The notes: generated from the sequence alone by a model not told the origin. A stretch of DNA of 56,214 nt from Clostridiales bacterium (GCA_017550385.1 JAFZPJ010000036.1:1-56214); one strand, 5' to 3'; counted from the stretch's first letter, positions 7,867-16,973 are shown. Program-made: numbers and translations.

Positions 7867-9444
7867 ATGAAGACCAAGAAGGGTGATATGCCCGCTCAAA
7901 AACCGAAGAAGAAATTCACATGGAAGACCTTTGGTCTCTGCCTGCTGATAGCACAAGGCCTGTGCGAGATCTTCGCACTCGTCGAGATCGTATTGCTCGA
8001 TATGCTTCCGTTCAAGTATCTTGCCGGAATCAATGTTTTCCTTGCGGCACTCATAACCGTAATGTCGATCATGATCTTCAAGAAGTCCAAGAAATCGAAG
8101 GCAAAAGACGGCATCGGTATCGGACGCAAGATATTATCCGTCATCCTGGTTCTTGCAATCTGCACAGGCTCGCTCTATGCGGGAATGTTTGCAATGAAGA
8201 CCAGGAAGACCTTGAGCAACATCACTAACAGCCAGACTGATGTCAGGGCTGTCATCGGCGTCTACGTCCGCGAGGAAGATCCTGCCCAGACCATCAACGA
8301 CTGCATAGGATACTCATTCGGCGCGATGAATACCGAGACTGATTTTGAATACACGACGTGTGCAGTCAATGATATCTCCGGCGTTCTCAAGACTCCGGTA
8401 GTCCCGACAGGCTTCGACACTCCGGATGATCTTGTAGGAGCTCTCTATTCCGGCACCCTGCAGGCCATCATTATGAACGAATCCTATGCGACCATCGTCG
8501 AGGATAACGAAGCTTACATTGATTTTGAGTCCAGGACGCGTCTCATCTACGAGATCGTTATCACGGACGATGTCCTCATCGCAAACGGATTTGCTCCGGA
8601 AGGAGACAACGATGCCGCTGCAGTAGACGATATCACGGCTGAACCCTTCATCCTCTATATCAGCGGTTCTGATACGCGTTCCAAGATACTTAACGTCTCA
8701 CGTTCTGACGTTAACATCCTGATGGTAGTCAACCCTCAGACAAAGCAGATCCTGCTCATCAACACACCGCGTGACTACTTCATCCCGAACCCCGAATCTT
8801 CAAGCGGTGCAAAGGATAAGCTGACGCACTTAGGTATCTACGGCGTCGACTGTTCGATCAAGGGACTTGAGAATCTCTACGATTGTAAGATCAACTACTA
8901 CGGCCAGCTGAACTTCACCGGATTCGAGACGCTCATCAACGACCTGGGCGGCGTTACGATCGACAACCCAGTGGCATTCTCTTCCAAGAACGTTCCCGGT
9001 TACAGCTATTCCCAGGGTGAGATCACCCTGATGGGCGACGAAGCTCTGGCATATGCACGTGAGAGATACGCATTTGCTTCCGGCGACAACATGAGAGGCC
9101 AGAACCAGATGAGGATCATCACGGGGGTCATCAACAAGCTCACTCACAGTTCGAGCTTCCTGACCAATTACGCTTCGATCATGGATGACATGTCCGGAAT
9201 GTTCGTAACATCGATGGATTCTGATGAGATCGAAGAGCTCGTAAAGATGCAGCTCGGCGATATGGCCGAATGGAATACCAAGTCATATGCCGTTACGGGT
9301 ACGGGCGGATCCGAGATCACATATTCCATGAAGGGCACCAAGCTCTACGTAATGTATCCTGACGAAGAGTCCGTTGCCAAGGCACAGCAGCTCATCGACA
9401 AGGTCATCGAAGGCGGTATCCTCACAGACGAAGACGTGGCTTAA
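7867..9444 (+). CDS. LCP (LytR-CpsA-Psr) family glycopolymer transferase
   Basis: Enzymes of this family attach teichoic acids or capsular polymers to peptidoglycan outside the cell, using undecaprenyl-linked donors. The 525 residues begin with a basic cytoplasmic end, then three membrane spans (about residues 20-42, 48-70 and 85-108). An extracellular accessory domain follows, then the LCP domain (about residues 275-440). The domain shows the arginine/aspartate motifs SRSDV, INTPRDYFI and YARERYA, and a GDNMRGQNQM segment matching the GD..R..RQ block. Three N-terminal spans rather than one is a common clostridial variant. A GGGAG ribosome site precedes the ATG. The following lipoprotein is only 62 bp away and may be partly co-transcribed. 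Confidence 0.92.
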   Translation: MKTKKGDMPAQKPKKKFTWKTFGLCLLIAQGLCEIFALVEIVLLDMLPFKYLAGINVFLAALITVMSIMIFKKSKKSKAKDGIGIGRKILSVILVLAICTGSLYAGMFAMKTRKTLSNITNSQTDVRAVIGVYVREEDPAQTINDCIGYSFGAMNTETDFEYTTCAVNDISGVLKTPVVPTGFDTPDDLVGALYSGTLQAIIMNESYATIVEDNEAYIDFESRTRLIYEIVITDDVLIANGFAPEGDNDAAAVDDITAEPFILYISGSDTRSKILNVSRSDVNILMVVNPQTKQILLINTPRDYFIPNPESSSGAKDKLTHLGIYGVDCSIKGLENLYDCKINYYGQLNFTGFETLINDLGGVTIDNPVAFSSKNVPGYSYSQGEITLMGDEALAYARERYAFASGDNMRGQNQMRIITGVINKLTHSSSFLTNYASIMDDMSGMFVTSMDSDEIEELVKMQLGDMAEWNTKSYAVTGTGGSEITYSMKGTKLYVMYPDEESVAKAQQLIDKVIEGGILTDEDVA

Positions 9445-9453
9445 ATAACCTAT

Positions 9454-9497
9454 CCCTCCTGAATGTGATACAATATGCTCATCCACAAACAGGAGGG
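9454..9497 (+). promoter_or_regulatory. Extended -10 inside an SD-sequestering hairpin
   Basis: CCCTCCTG (9454-9461) is perfectly complementary to CAGGAGGG (9490-9497), which is the ribosome site of the next gene. Between them lies TGA-TACAAT (9466-9474), an extended -10 that would start RNA near 9481. RNA from that promoter lacks the left arm and leaves the ribosome site free. Read-through RNA from the LCP gene would fold it away. Confidence 0.4.
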
Positions 9498-9506
9498 AAT
9501 GGTTTT

Positions 9507-10406
9507 ATGAAAAGAACAAAGATTATTTCCTGTCTCGTTGTTTCCGCCATGGTCCTCGGACTGGCAGCAGGATGCAGCAAGGCTAAGAAGGTCACAACAG
9601 ACTCTGTCGAGAAAGCTTGCGAAGCTCTCGATTACGAAGAATACGATATCGATGATTTCAAGGATGGAGAATTAGAACCTTCGGATATTGATGACGGCGT
9701 ATATTTCGTTTTCGATGCAGACGATATCGAAGATATGGAAGAAGAGAACGAATCTGTTGTCTCTTCCTTAGGATTAGATGATGTCCTTGAATCAGATGAT
9801 ATCGAATCAGCTGCTATCTTCATGAAGGGCAACGGTATTGAAGATTTCGCAGACGATGTTGACGGTCTTACGGATATCGAAGGTGTTGAAGATTGCGAGT
9901 TCGATCTGGTAATAGGTCTCCAGGCAACACTTACGGACGATGACATGGTAGACGATATCATGGATTACGTCGAGGATATGCTCGATGATTATGATCTTGA
10001 TGTAGATGACCTTTCCGGCAAGGAATACTATCGTTCCAAGACTGAGGGTTATCTCCAGTTCAACATCGATCTTGAGGATTTCGCCAAGATCGCTCTTGAT
10101 AATGATGACTTTACTGATCTCATGGAGCAGACCGGCAGCGAAGATGATATCGAAGATCTCCTCGAGAGCATTACGGGTAATGTCTGTGTCTCATATCAGA
10201 TCAGCGGCAACAATCTCATCATTGTCGTCGGTTTCTCGATCAACTCCAAGCCCGAGTCACTGAGCGATATGTGCGGAAAGACCGGTCTCAGCGATCCTTC
10301 CAAGCTCAAGACAAACGAAGTATTCGCAGAGAGCATCATCGAATCACTCGTTGACAATGCGATGAAGTATGTGTCATATGCATCTTCTGCATCATATGAC
10401 TTCTGA
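9507..10406 (+). CDS. Asp/Glu-rich lipoprotein, 299 aa
   Basis: A predicted surface lipoprotein. The ATG at 9507 follows AGGAGGG; the signal peptide ends in lipobox LAAGC (Cys23). The mature chain is unusually acidic, with clusters such as DDIEDMEEENES and DDDMVDDIMDYVEDMLDDYD, and the start of the mature part (VEKACEALDYEEYDIDDF) recalls the other acidic lipoproteins here. Much of it is predicted helix, with a short beta-like C-terminal part (VSYQISGNNLIIVVGFSI) before a final helix. It resembles a calcium- or cation-binding extracellular protein only by charge. It is followed by a strong terminator, so it is a single gene or the last gene after LCP. Function unknown. Confidence 0.8.
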   Translation: MKRTKIISCLVVSAMVLGLAAGCSKAKKVTTDSVEKACEALDYEEYDIDDFKDGELEPSDIDDGVYFVFDADDIEDMEEENESVVSSLGLDDVLESDDIESAAIFMKGNGIEDFADDVDGLTDIEGVEDCEFDLVIGLQATLTDDDMVDDIMDYVEDMLDDYDLDVDDLSGKEYYRSKTEGYLQFNIDLEDFAKIALDNDDFTDLMEQTGSEDDIEDLLESITGNVCVSYQISGNNLIIVVGFSINSKPESLSDMCGKTGLSDPSKLKTNEVFAESIIESLVDNAMKYVSYASSASYDF

Positions 10407-10435
10407 TCTTGATCGGACCTATTAAGTTACTCATG

Positions 10436-10465
10436 CCGGAAGCCGGTCTGGCTTCCGGTTTTTTC
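10436..10465 (+). terminator. Intrinsic terminator after acidic lipoprotein
   Basis: A perfect 9-bp stem CCGGAAGCC/GGCTTCCGG (10436-10444, 10450-10458) with a five-base loop and a run of six T. It sits only 8 bp before the ABC transporter start, so either that operon has a hidden promoter or some read-through is normal. Confidence 0.9.
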
Positions 10466-10472
10466 TAAGATT

Positions 10473-11102
10473 ATGGTAGATATATCGAACGTTTCACTTA
10501 ACTACAAAAAGACAGTCCTTACGGACGTAAACATTCACGCGGACAGCGGCGAATGCGTGGGTCTCCTGGGTCTCAACGGCTCCGGCAAGTCCACTCTTCT
10601 GTCTGCCATCGCCGGGATCAAGAAACCGGCATCAGGAACTGTGTCCTGCGAAGGCAAGATCGGGTTCGTAACACAGGAGAATGCTCTTATAGATGAGCTC
10701 TCCGCACTCGACAATCTCCGTATGTGGACACCGCTGTCAAAAGAAGATATCAAGAAGTCTCTTGCAGAGTCGGATGTCTCCGCGCTCAAGGTATCCGAAT
10801 TCATTGACGTCAAAGTCAAGCGGATGTCCGGAGGAATGAAGAAGCGTCTGGCTCTTACTTCCGTTTTGATGGAGAAGCCTGACATCCTTCTTCTCGACGA
10901 ACCTCTGGCAGGTCTCGATATCCCTGCCAAGACGGATATCCTGAATGTTATAGATTCCTACCGTAAAGGCGGCGGTATCGTTTTCGTGGCGAGCCATGCG
11001 GAAGAGGTTTTCGCGCACTGCGATAAGATCTTCGTCCTCAAGAACGGTAAGTGTTCTCCCCTCCCGGACGGTGTGTCCGTAGTAAAGGCCATCAATGATT
11101 AA
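10473..11102 (+). CDS. ABC transporter ATP-binding protein
   Basis: Energy-coupling subunit of an ABC-2 type exporter. The 209 residues hold Walker A (GLNGSGKST, about residues 33-41), the signature MSGGMKKRL, Walker B PDILLLDEPLAGLD, and a switch histidine in ASHAEE. It is short for the family (usually 230-300), ending soon after the H-loop. The ATG lies 8 bp after a terminator and has no Shine-Dalgarno sequence, which is unusual. The 3' end overlaps the next gene by 8 bp, so the three transporter genes form one unit. Substrate unknown; ABC-2 systems of this build move drugs, lipids or polymers. Confidence 0.9.
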   Translation: MVDISNVSLNYKKTVLTDVNIHADSGECVGLLGLNGSGKSTLLSAIAGIKKPASGTVSCEGKIGFVTQENALIDELSALDNLRMWTPLSKEDIKKSLAESDVSALKVSEFIDVKVKRMSGGMKKRLALTSVLMEKPDILLLDEPLAGLDIPAKTDILNVIDSYRKGGGIVFVASHAEEVFAHCDKIFVLKNGKCSPLPDGVSVVKAIND

Positions 11103-12183
11103 GGTATATCTCAAAAGGATGATCCACTTCCTGCCGTATGCGCTGTGCTATCTGCTGGCGTTCGGTTTTGCATCCATATGCATCATCACTTACGGCGAAT
11201 CGTTCATCTTCGGTGACCAGTACTCGTATTCACAGGCGGAGATCGCGGTCTGCATAGCCGACGATTCCGAATACAACGAGATCGGCCTTAATATGGTAAG
11301 CAAACTGGACAGTGTCGGCGAGACTGTCGAACTGAATCAGATGGATACCGAAGAAGATGTAATGCGCGCCGTATCCAAGGGCGATTGCGTTGCAGGCATC
11401 ATCATACCCGAAGGCTTTGTGAACAGCCTTTCCACCGGCGAGAACATGCAGGCACAGATCTATTTTAAGGATGACGAGTCCTTCATAGGCAAAGTCGTAA
11501 ACGATCTGCTCATGACCTTAGCCAACATGCTCGGAACCGGACAGTGTGTCACGATCACCGCTTATTCCTATCTCGGCGACAAGGACATATCCTCGGCCGA
11601 GAAGTATGAGATAGGAACCGAAGCCCAAAACCGGAGCATCGCATATGTCCTGGCGAGGTCCGACCTCTTCGATACCGAGAGCATAGATTTCCTGTCTGCA
11701 TTTACTCTCAAGCAGAAGATGACCGCTTCGTACACGGTCTTCCTGATGGTTATGTCCGTGTTTGTCTTCGCGTATTTCTATAAGGGTTCGAGCGATGCGG
11801 TCATGACAAGGGTAAAGCTCAGCGGCAAGAAGCCTGCACTGTTCTTCCTTATGGAGACGGGCGCCGTCGCGGTCATGATGTACATCCTGTATCTGATTGT
11901 CTTCGCGGTGCTCAATATCTTAAGGCTCGGGGTGGGCGCGAAGTCGTTGGTGATGATGATACCCGTTATCCTGCTGATATCGCTCATAGCATCTGTCCTC
12001 ACCTACGGCATCAAGAAAGCTTCCACCGTATCGTTCATAACGTTCGGTGCAGGTCTGGTGATAATGTATCTGTCCGGCGGCCTGATGCCTGTCGAATACA
12101 TGCCGAAGTTCTTCCAGACGGCGGCATTGTACAGCCCCGTATACCACCTTATCCAATATGTTATGGGGGCAATGTTCACATGA
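11095..12183 (+). CDS. ABC-2 type permease
   Basis: First membrane subunit of the exporter. The 362 residues show the ABC-2/YhgE-like plan: an N-terminal span (about residues 10-32), an extracellular domain of ~180 residues, then five or six spans from residue ~215 to the end. The extracellular part contains the pattern EAVVAGIIIPEGF-like (here GDCVAGIIIPEGFVNSLSTG), typical of ABC-2 permeases that gate large or hydrophobic cargo. It overlaps both its neighbours (ATG inside the ATPase end; ATGA with the next permease), indicating translational coupling. Substrate cannot be told. Confidence 0.88.
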   Translation: MIKVYLKRMIHFLPYALCYLLAFGFASICIITYGESFIFGDQYSYSQAEIAVCIADDSEYNEIGLNMVSKLDSVGETVELNQMDTEEDVMRAVSKGDCVAGIIIPEGFVNSLSTGENMQAQIYFKDDESFIGKVVNDLLMTLANMLGTGQCVTITAYSYLGDKDISSAEKYEIGTEAQNRSIAYVLARSDLFDTESIDFLSAFTLKQKMTASYTVFLMVMSVFVFAYFYKGSSDAVMTRVKLSGKKPALFFLMETGAVAVMMYILYLIVFAVLNILRLGVGAKSLVMMIPVILLISLIASVLTYGIKKASTVSFITFGAGLVIMYLSGGLMPVEYMPKFFQTAALYSPVYHLIQYVMGAMFT

Positions 12184-13220
12184 GACTCTTTATCAACAGG
12201 CTGATAGTCAATATAAAGAGATGCATGCTGAGTCCCTTCATGTATGTCATGGCTGCCGTGCTCATAACACTGGCATTGTTCTGCATACTGATCCCGGAAT
12301 CGGAGAAGTCGGTCTACCTGCCGGTAGCCATCCTTAACAACGACGACAATGAGAAGACCGAAGAGATAGTTGAAGAACTCTGCAATATGAGATCCGTATT
12401 CGAGTTCTATGAGGTCGGCAGCGAAGAAGAGATGCTGGACGATCTCGCCCAGGGCAAAGCCAATACCGGTTTTGTTATCCCCGAGGATTTCCTTGAGCGC
12501 AGTACCGGCACAAAGAAGCCGCATGAGATCGCAGTCATCACAACGCCTACATCCGGCCTCACGTCACTTGCAACTGAAGAAGTCTTCGAGCGGTTCTTCA
12601 GATACAACGCTCTGCTCATACTGGAGAACACCCTTGAAGATTACGGCTACAACGAAGGCGGCGTTGACAATGCCGGGATCGAAGATATCTACAACGGATT
12701 CATCGAAGGCGACGGCATATATGTGCTGACAGGGCTTCAGGGAGAGCAATACGATGAGATGACCAAGTCGGAGAAGATAGAGATACCTCTGTATAAGTTC
12801 GCAGGTCTCTTCATCTATGCGGCTTGTCTGCTTGGACTTCTGTCGTTCCTTACCGACGTCGACAACAGGATCTATCTGAGATTCGGCAAGGTCCAGAGGA
12901 TATACATGGCGCTTATACAGATCGCTATCTATGCCCTTCCCATATCAGTGCTGTCGACGGCGTGTTTCCTTGCTGCCGGGATCGAATTCTCTTTCGCGCG
13001 GGTATTCTTATATACGCTTGCCGTCATCGCTCTGGCTCTTGTCCTCGGTGTCGTCTTCATATTGCTGCCCATCAAGGTATCGCCCGCCAAAGTGCTCTCT
13101 GCGGTACTTCCCGTATATCTGATACTGTGTTTCCTGTTCGGAGGGATACTCTTTGATCTTGCATCGTTCAGCAAGTTCCTCAAGAACATCTGCATGATAT
13201 TCCCTCCGCACTATTTCTGA
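12180..13220 (+). CDS. ABC-2 type permease, second subunit
   Basis: Second membrane subunit, 346 residues, with the same plan as the preceding permease: an N-terminal span (about residues 18-38), an extracellular domain containing GKANTGFVIPEDFLERS (compare VAGIIIPEGF in its partner), and a block of membrane spans from residue ~200. The pair therefore probably forms a heterodimer with two copies of the ATPase. It begins within an ATGA overlap. A short weak hairpin with a T-run overlaps its stop codon. Confidence 0.88.
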   Translation: MRLFINRLIVNIKRCMLSPFMYVMAAVLITLALFCILIPESEKSVYLPVAILNNDDNEKTEEIVEELCNMRSVFEFYEVGSEEEMLDDLAQGKANTGFVIPEDFLERSTGTKKPHEIAVITTPTSGLTSLATEEVFERFFRYNALLILENTLEDYGYNEGGVDNAGIEDIYNGFIEGDGIYVLTGLQGEQYDEMTKSEKIEIPLYKFAGLFIYAACLLGLLSFLTDVDNRIYLRFGKVQRIYMALIQIAIYALPISVLSTACFLAAGIEFSFARVFLYTLAVIALALVLGVVFILLPIKVSPAKVLSAVLPVYLILCFLFGGILFDLASFSKFLKNICMIFPPHYF

Positions 13221-13238
13221 CGATCATTCGTCGTTTTT
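13219..13238 (+). terminator. Weak terminator after ABC exporter operon
   Basis: A 5-bp stem GACGA/TCGTC (13219-13223, 13228-13232) with a four-base loop and five T (13234-13238) starts inside the stop codon of the second permease. Weak stem, so termination may be partial. Confidence 0.35.
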
Positions 13239-13284
13239 GAGTTATTATGTTAGGTATAAAACAGCAACTGACCCGGAGGTAACT

Positions 13285-13869
13285 ATGAAAGTCAGAAATA
13301 TCCTTGCAGCTTCTTTGTCTGCCGTCATGCTCTTATCCTTCGCGGGATGTGATCTTCTCAACAGGAAGATAGACGTCGATGAACTCGACGAGATATCAGA
13401 AGACGAATGGATCGATGCCCTCGAAGAGATCGGATTGGATGAACAGGATTATTATGCTTATGCCAACGATTCTTTCTCATTCCCTGACGGCACCACATTC
13501 AAGATATCTTCCGAGGTCGATGCAGACTCTCAGTTATGCACATACTATTACTCGAAGTTTGCCGATACCGAGCAGGCCGGCGAGCTCTTCGAATACTATG
13601 AAGAACTCTACTCGGACGTTCTGAGCAACAACGGCGGCAAGTTCAGCGGCACGAAGGGCTACGATTCCGATGAGGATTCCGGCTATATCCTCCTCAACGG
13701 CGACTTCGAAGACGAGGACAGCTACTCACCTTATTACGATGTCCTCATCTGGAAAGACAACGTTGTCATTATGGCCTATCTGTCTAATATCAACAGCGAA
13801 TCCGAGGTCAGCACCGCAAAGAAAGAGATCGACACCTTCCTGGATGCGATAGGTTATCCCAAGCCGTAA
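13285..13869 (+). CDS. Small acidic lipoprotein
   Basis: A 194-residue predicted lipoprotein. The ATG at 13285 follows CGGAGGT; the signal ends in lipobox FAGC (Cys22). The mature protein is acidic and ends with YDSDEDSGYILLN, a WKDNVVIMAYLS strand and TFLDAIGYPKP, closely matching the end of the lipoprotein encoded at 4440-5423; the central 'AGELFEYYEELYSD' helix also has a counterpart there (AEELFDEAYNDL). The two are probably paralogues of one lineage-specific family. It lies 18 bp before the glycerol-3-phosphate-dehydrogenase-like operon and may be transcribed with it, although no functional link is evident. Confidence 0.8.
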   Translation: MKVRNILAASLSAVMLLSFAGCDLLNRKIDVDELDEISEDEWIDALEEIGLDEQDYYAYANDSFSFPDGTTFKISSEVDADSQLCTYYYSKFADTEQAGELFEYYEELYSDVLSNNGGKFSGTKGYDSDEDSGYILLNGDFEDEDSYSPYYDVLIWKDNVVIMAYLSNINSESEVSTAKKEIDTFLDAIGYPKP

Positions 13870-13887
13870 AAACGGAGGACAGAACAC

Positions 13888-15342
13888 ATGCCTGACTACG
13901 ATGTCGTCATTATCGGAGCAGGGGTTACGGGTTGTGCTGTCGCGATGGAACTCGCGCGGTATGACCTCAGGATCTGTGTAGTCGATAAAGACGAGGACGT
14001 ATGCTCGGGCACATCCAAGGCAAACAGCGGCATTGTCCATGCCGGCCACGATGCGCTCCCCGGAACGCTTAAGGCAAAGCTCAACGTCAGAGGCTCCGAG
14101 ATGATAAGAGAGCTGTCCGAACGCCTGGATTTCCCCTTCAGGGAGAACGGCTCCATGGTGGTCGCATCTGATGATGACGGTACTTCACGGCAAGGTCTGG
14201 AAGAACTCCTCGAGCGCGGCCGCAAGAACGGCGTAAAGGATCTCAGGATAATAACAGGTGACGAGGCCCGTACATACGAACCCAATCTCTCAGAAGACAT
14301 CAAGCTTGCACTTCTCGTGCCGCACGGCGGTATCGTCTGCCCATTCCTGATGACAGCGGCTTTTGCCGAGAATGCGGCGAGCAACGGCGCGGAATTCAGA
14401 TTCCTTACTGTCGTCACGGATATAAGCCGCACTGATAGCGGCTACCTGCTGTCAACCGCTGCCGGCAGCATCAGTGCCGCAGCAGTCGTTAACTGCGCAG
14501 GCATCTATGCAGATAAGTTCCACAATATGATCTGCCCGGATCAGCCCATACACATCACTCCGAGGAGAGGCGAATACGTTCTCCTGGATCACGATGCGGG
14601 TGACATCACGGATCATACCATCTTCCGTCTTCCCACGTCGAAAGGCAAAGGCGTGCTCGTCACACCTACCGCACACGGGAACATGCTGGTCGGACCTAAT
14701 GCAGAAGATCTCGAAGACAAAGAGGATACTTCCACCACGCTTGAAGGAATGAACTATATAAAGTCAAAGGCGCTGGATTCCGTTCCGGGGATCCCGTATG
14801 CCAAAACGATAACTTCATTCTCCGGTCTCCGCGCTACCGAAGACGGCAAGGACTTCATCGTAGGAGAATCAGCGGACGGCTTCTTCGATGCCGCGGGAAT
14901 AGATTCTCCGGGACTGTCTTCAGCTCCTGCCATCGGTGAGATGCTCGCAGACATGATAGCTGCAAAGTTCGGAGCAGCACTCAAAGAAGACTATATATCC
15001 ACCCGCAAGGGTTTCGTCAAACCCTTGGATCTTGGCAGCGAAGAACTTGCCGCGCTCATACAAAAAGATCCCGCATACGGCAGGATCGTCTGCCGCTGTG
15101 AGAATGTTACCGAAGGCGAGATAAGAGATGCTATACGCCGCAATCCCGGTGCGAGGTCGCTTGACGGCATCAAGAGGCGTGTCCGCCAGGGCATGGGCAG
15201 ATGCCAGGCAGGCTTCTGCACTCCCCGCACCATCAGCATCCTGTCCGAAGAACTCGGCATTCCCGAAGAAGAGATCTGCAAGAATGTTCCGGGTTCAGAG
15301 TTACTGCTGAGCAAGGAGGCCCTGTCAGATGATCAAGCGTGA
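13888..15342 (+). CDS. GlpA-like FAD-dependent dehydrogenase with [2Fe-2S] domain
   Basis: Member of the DAO/GlpA family that oxidises glycerol 3-phosphate or a similar 2-hydroxy acid in anaerobes. The 484 residues start with a Rossmann FAD motif (VIIGAGVTGCAVAMELARYD) and include the conserved GTSKANSGIVHAGHDA segment. The C-terminus is a BFD-like iron-sulfur domain with Cys402, Cys404, Cys439 and Cys444 (CRC...C...C spacing). A GGAGG site precedes the ATG. It overlaps the next gene by 14 bp, which itself is 4 bp from a DUF1667 gene. This A/B/DUF1667 trio is a common Clostridia stand-in for glpABC. L-2-hydroxyglutarate-type substrates remain possible because no glpK or glpF is nearby. Confidence 0.9.
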   Translation: MPDYDVVIIGAGVTGCAVAMELARYDLRICVVDKDEDVCSGTSKANSGIVHAGHDALPGTLKAKLNVRGSEMIRELSERLDFPFRENGSMVVASDDDGTSRQGLEELLERGRKNGVKDLRIITGDEARTYEPNLSEDIKLALLVPHGGIVCPFLMTAAFAENAASNGAEFRFLTVVTDISRTDSGYLLSTAAGSISAAAVVNCAGIYADKFHNMICPDQPIHITPRRGEYVLLDHDAGDITDHTIFRLPTSKGKGVLVTPTAHGNMLVGPNAEDLEDKEDTSTTLEGMNYIKSKALDSVPGIPYAKTITSFSGLRATEDGKDFIVGESADGFFDAAGIDSPGLSSAPAIGEMLADMIAAKFGAALKEDYISTRKGFVKPLDLGSEELAALIQKDPAYGRIVCRCENVTEGEIRDAIRRNPGARSLDGIKRRVRQGMGRCQAGFCTPRTISILSEELGIPEEEICKNVPGSELLLSKEALSDDQA

Positions 15343-16588
15343 TATCGTCATCATCGGCGGCGGTCCTGCCGGTCTTGCAGCAGCGGTTGCAGCTTACGAT
15401 GCGGGAACAAGAGACATCCTCGTCATCGAACGTGATGAGCGCTTGGGAGGCATACTGGGACAGTGCATCCATAACGGGTTCGGCCTTCACACATTCAAGG
15501 AGGAACTTACGGGACCCGAGTATGCGGACAGGTTCATCAGACAGGTAAAAGACCGCGGGATCGAATGCAAGCTCGATACGATCGTCACTAATATATCTGA
15601 CACAAGAAGCGTAACTTACATGAACGGCAGCGAAGGAGTCGTCACGATCGAAGCGGGCGCAGTCATACTTGCCATGGGATGCCGCGAGCGTCCCCGCGGG
15701 GCACTGGGCATTCCGGGTTACCGCCCTGCCGGTGTCTATACCGCCGGCACTGCTCAAAGGCTCGTCAACATCGAGGGAAAGTGCGTAGGGAAAAGAGTAG
15801 TCATCCTAGGTTCCGGAGACATAGGTCTCATAATGGCAAGACGCATGACATTAGAGGGTGCAAAGGTCCTTTGCGTAGCTGAGCTCATGCCTTACTCGAG
15901 CGGACTCCAGCGCAACATCACACAGTGCCTTGATGACTTCGGCATACCGCTTCTTCTTAGCCACACCATCTCAAAGATATACGGCAAGGAACGCGTCACC
16001 GGCGTGGACGTCTCTGAGGTCGCATCTGACCGCAGCATAATGCCCGGCACCGCAGTTCATTACGACTGCGATACCCTGCTTCTCTCCTGCGGCCTTCTAC
16101 CCGAGAACGAGCTCACGAGACAGGCAGGCATCGACATAAACCGCATTACCGGCGGCCCTGACGTAAGAGATGATCTTGAGACGTCGGCAGAAGGTGTTTT
16201 CGCGTGCGGAAATGTGCTTCATGTGCATGACCTTGTGGATAATGTTTCGCAGGAGGCGATGCGCGCAGGCAAGATGGCATCGGCGTTCGTATCCGGCAGG
16301 ACGCGCACCGATGGTCCTGTCCTTAAGGTGGTCACGGAAGGCGGCATACGCTATTCGGTCCCGCAGTACATATCGCCTTCGGAGATGGAGGACAGCATTA
16401 CGGTCAGGTTCAGAGTAGATGGTGTTTACCGTGACAGGAAACTGTGCGTATATCTCGGCAGCGAGAAGCTGAAGGAACAGAGAAAGAACATCGTCAAACC
16501 CGGTGAGATGGAGCAGGCAGTGATCCTTAAGAAGGATCTGGAACCGGCTGCAGGTACGGATACGATCAAACTCTGTCTGGAGGACTGA
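15329..16588 (+). CDS. GlpB-like NAD(P)/FAD-dependent oxidoreductase
   Basis: Second subunit of the redox operon, a pyridine-nucleotide-disulphide-type flavoprotein of 419 residues. Two Rossmann motifs are visible: IVIIGGGPAGLAAAVAAYDAG for FAD at the N-terminus and VVILGSGDIGLIMARRM (about residues 155-172) for a nucleotide. The segment CGNVLHVHDLVDNVSQEA near residue 290 is the FAD-binding third motif of this family. It would pass electrons from the GlpA-like subunit to a nicotinamide or quinone acceptor. It overlaps the upstream gene by 14 bp. Identity of the acceptor is unknown. Confidence 0.9.
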   Translation: MIKRDIVIIGGGPAGLAAAVAAYDAGTRDILVIERDERLGGILGQCIHNGFGLHTFKEELTGPEYADRFIRQVKDRGIECKLDTIVTNISDTRSVTYMNGSEGVVTIEAGAVILAMGCRERPRGALGIPGYRPAGVYTAGTAQRLVNIEGKCVGKRVVILGSGDIGLIMARRMTLEGAKVLCVAELMPYSSGLQRNITQCLDDFGIPLLLSHTISKIYGKERVTGVDVSEVASDRSIMPGTAVHYDCDTLLLSCGLLPENELTRQAGIDINRITGGPDVRDDLETSAEGVFACGNVLHVHDLVDNVSQEAMRAGKMASAFVSGRTRTDGPVLKVVTEGGIRYSVPQYISPSEMEDSITVRFRVDGVYRDRKLCVYLGSEKLKEQRKNIVKPGEMEQAVILKKDLEPAAGTDTIKLCLED

Positions 16589-16592
16589 AGCA

Positions 16593-16973
16593 ATGGAAGA
16601 ATACAATCTCACATGCATAAGATGCCCAATGGGATGCTCGCTTCTGGTCGTGGCAGACGGAGATGAAGTAACCGTTACCGGCAACACCTGTCCTCGCGGC
16701 GCAGATTACGGAAAACAGGAAGTAACTGCGCCTGTAAGGACCGTCACTTCCACGGTCCCCGTGACCTGCGGACAGCTCCCTGTCGTATCCGTTAAGACCG
16801 CCGGGGACATCCCAAAAGACAAGATCTTCGATGTGATGAAAGACATCAGGTCAGCTTCCGTACCGGCGCCTGTTAAGATCGGCGATGTCATCATCCGTAA
16901 TGCGGGCGGGACCGGCACAAACGTGATAGCTACAAAAGACGTGGCCAAGTTGATATATAAAACGGAAAGTTAA
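16593..16973 (+). CDS. DUF1667 protein, putative iron-sulfur subunit
   Basis: A 126-residue DUF1667 protein that is always found with GlpA/GlpB-like pairs. It carries four cysteines, CxxCPMGC (Cys8, Cys11, Cys15) and NTCPRG (Cys33), which probably bind a small iron-sulfur cluster or zinc. The rest is a beta-rich domain. It is the third gene of the operon and follows its neighbour by 4 bp. It most likely acts as the electron-transfer third subunit, replacing GlpC. Role inferred from context only. Confidence 0.88.
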   Translation: MEEYNLTCIRCPMGCSLLVVADGDEVTVTGNTCPRGADYGKQEVTAPVRTVTSTVPVTCGQLPVVSVKTAGDIPKDKIFDVMKDIRSASVPAPVKIGDVIIRNAGGTGTNVIATKDVAKLIYKTES

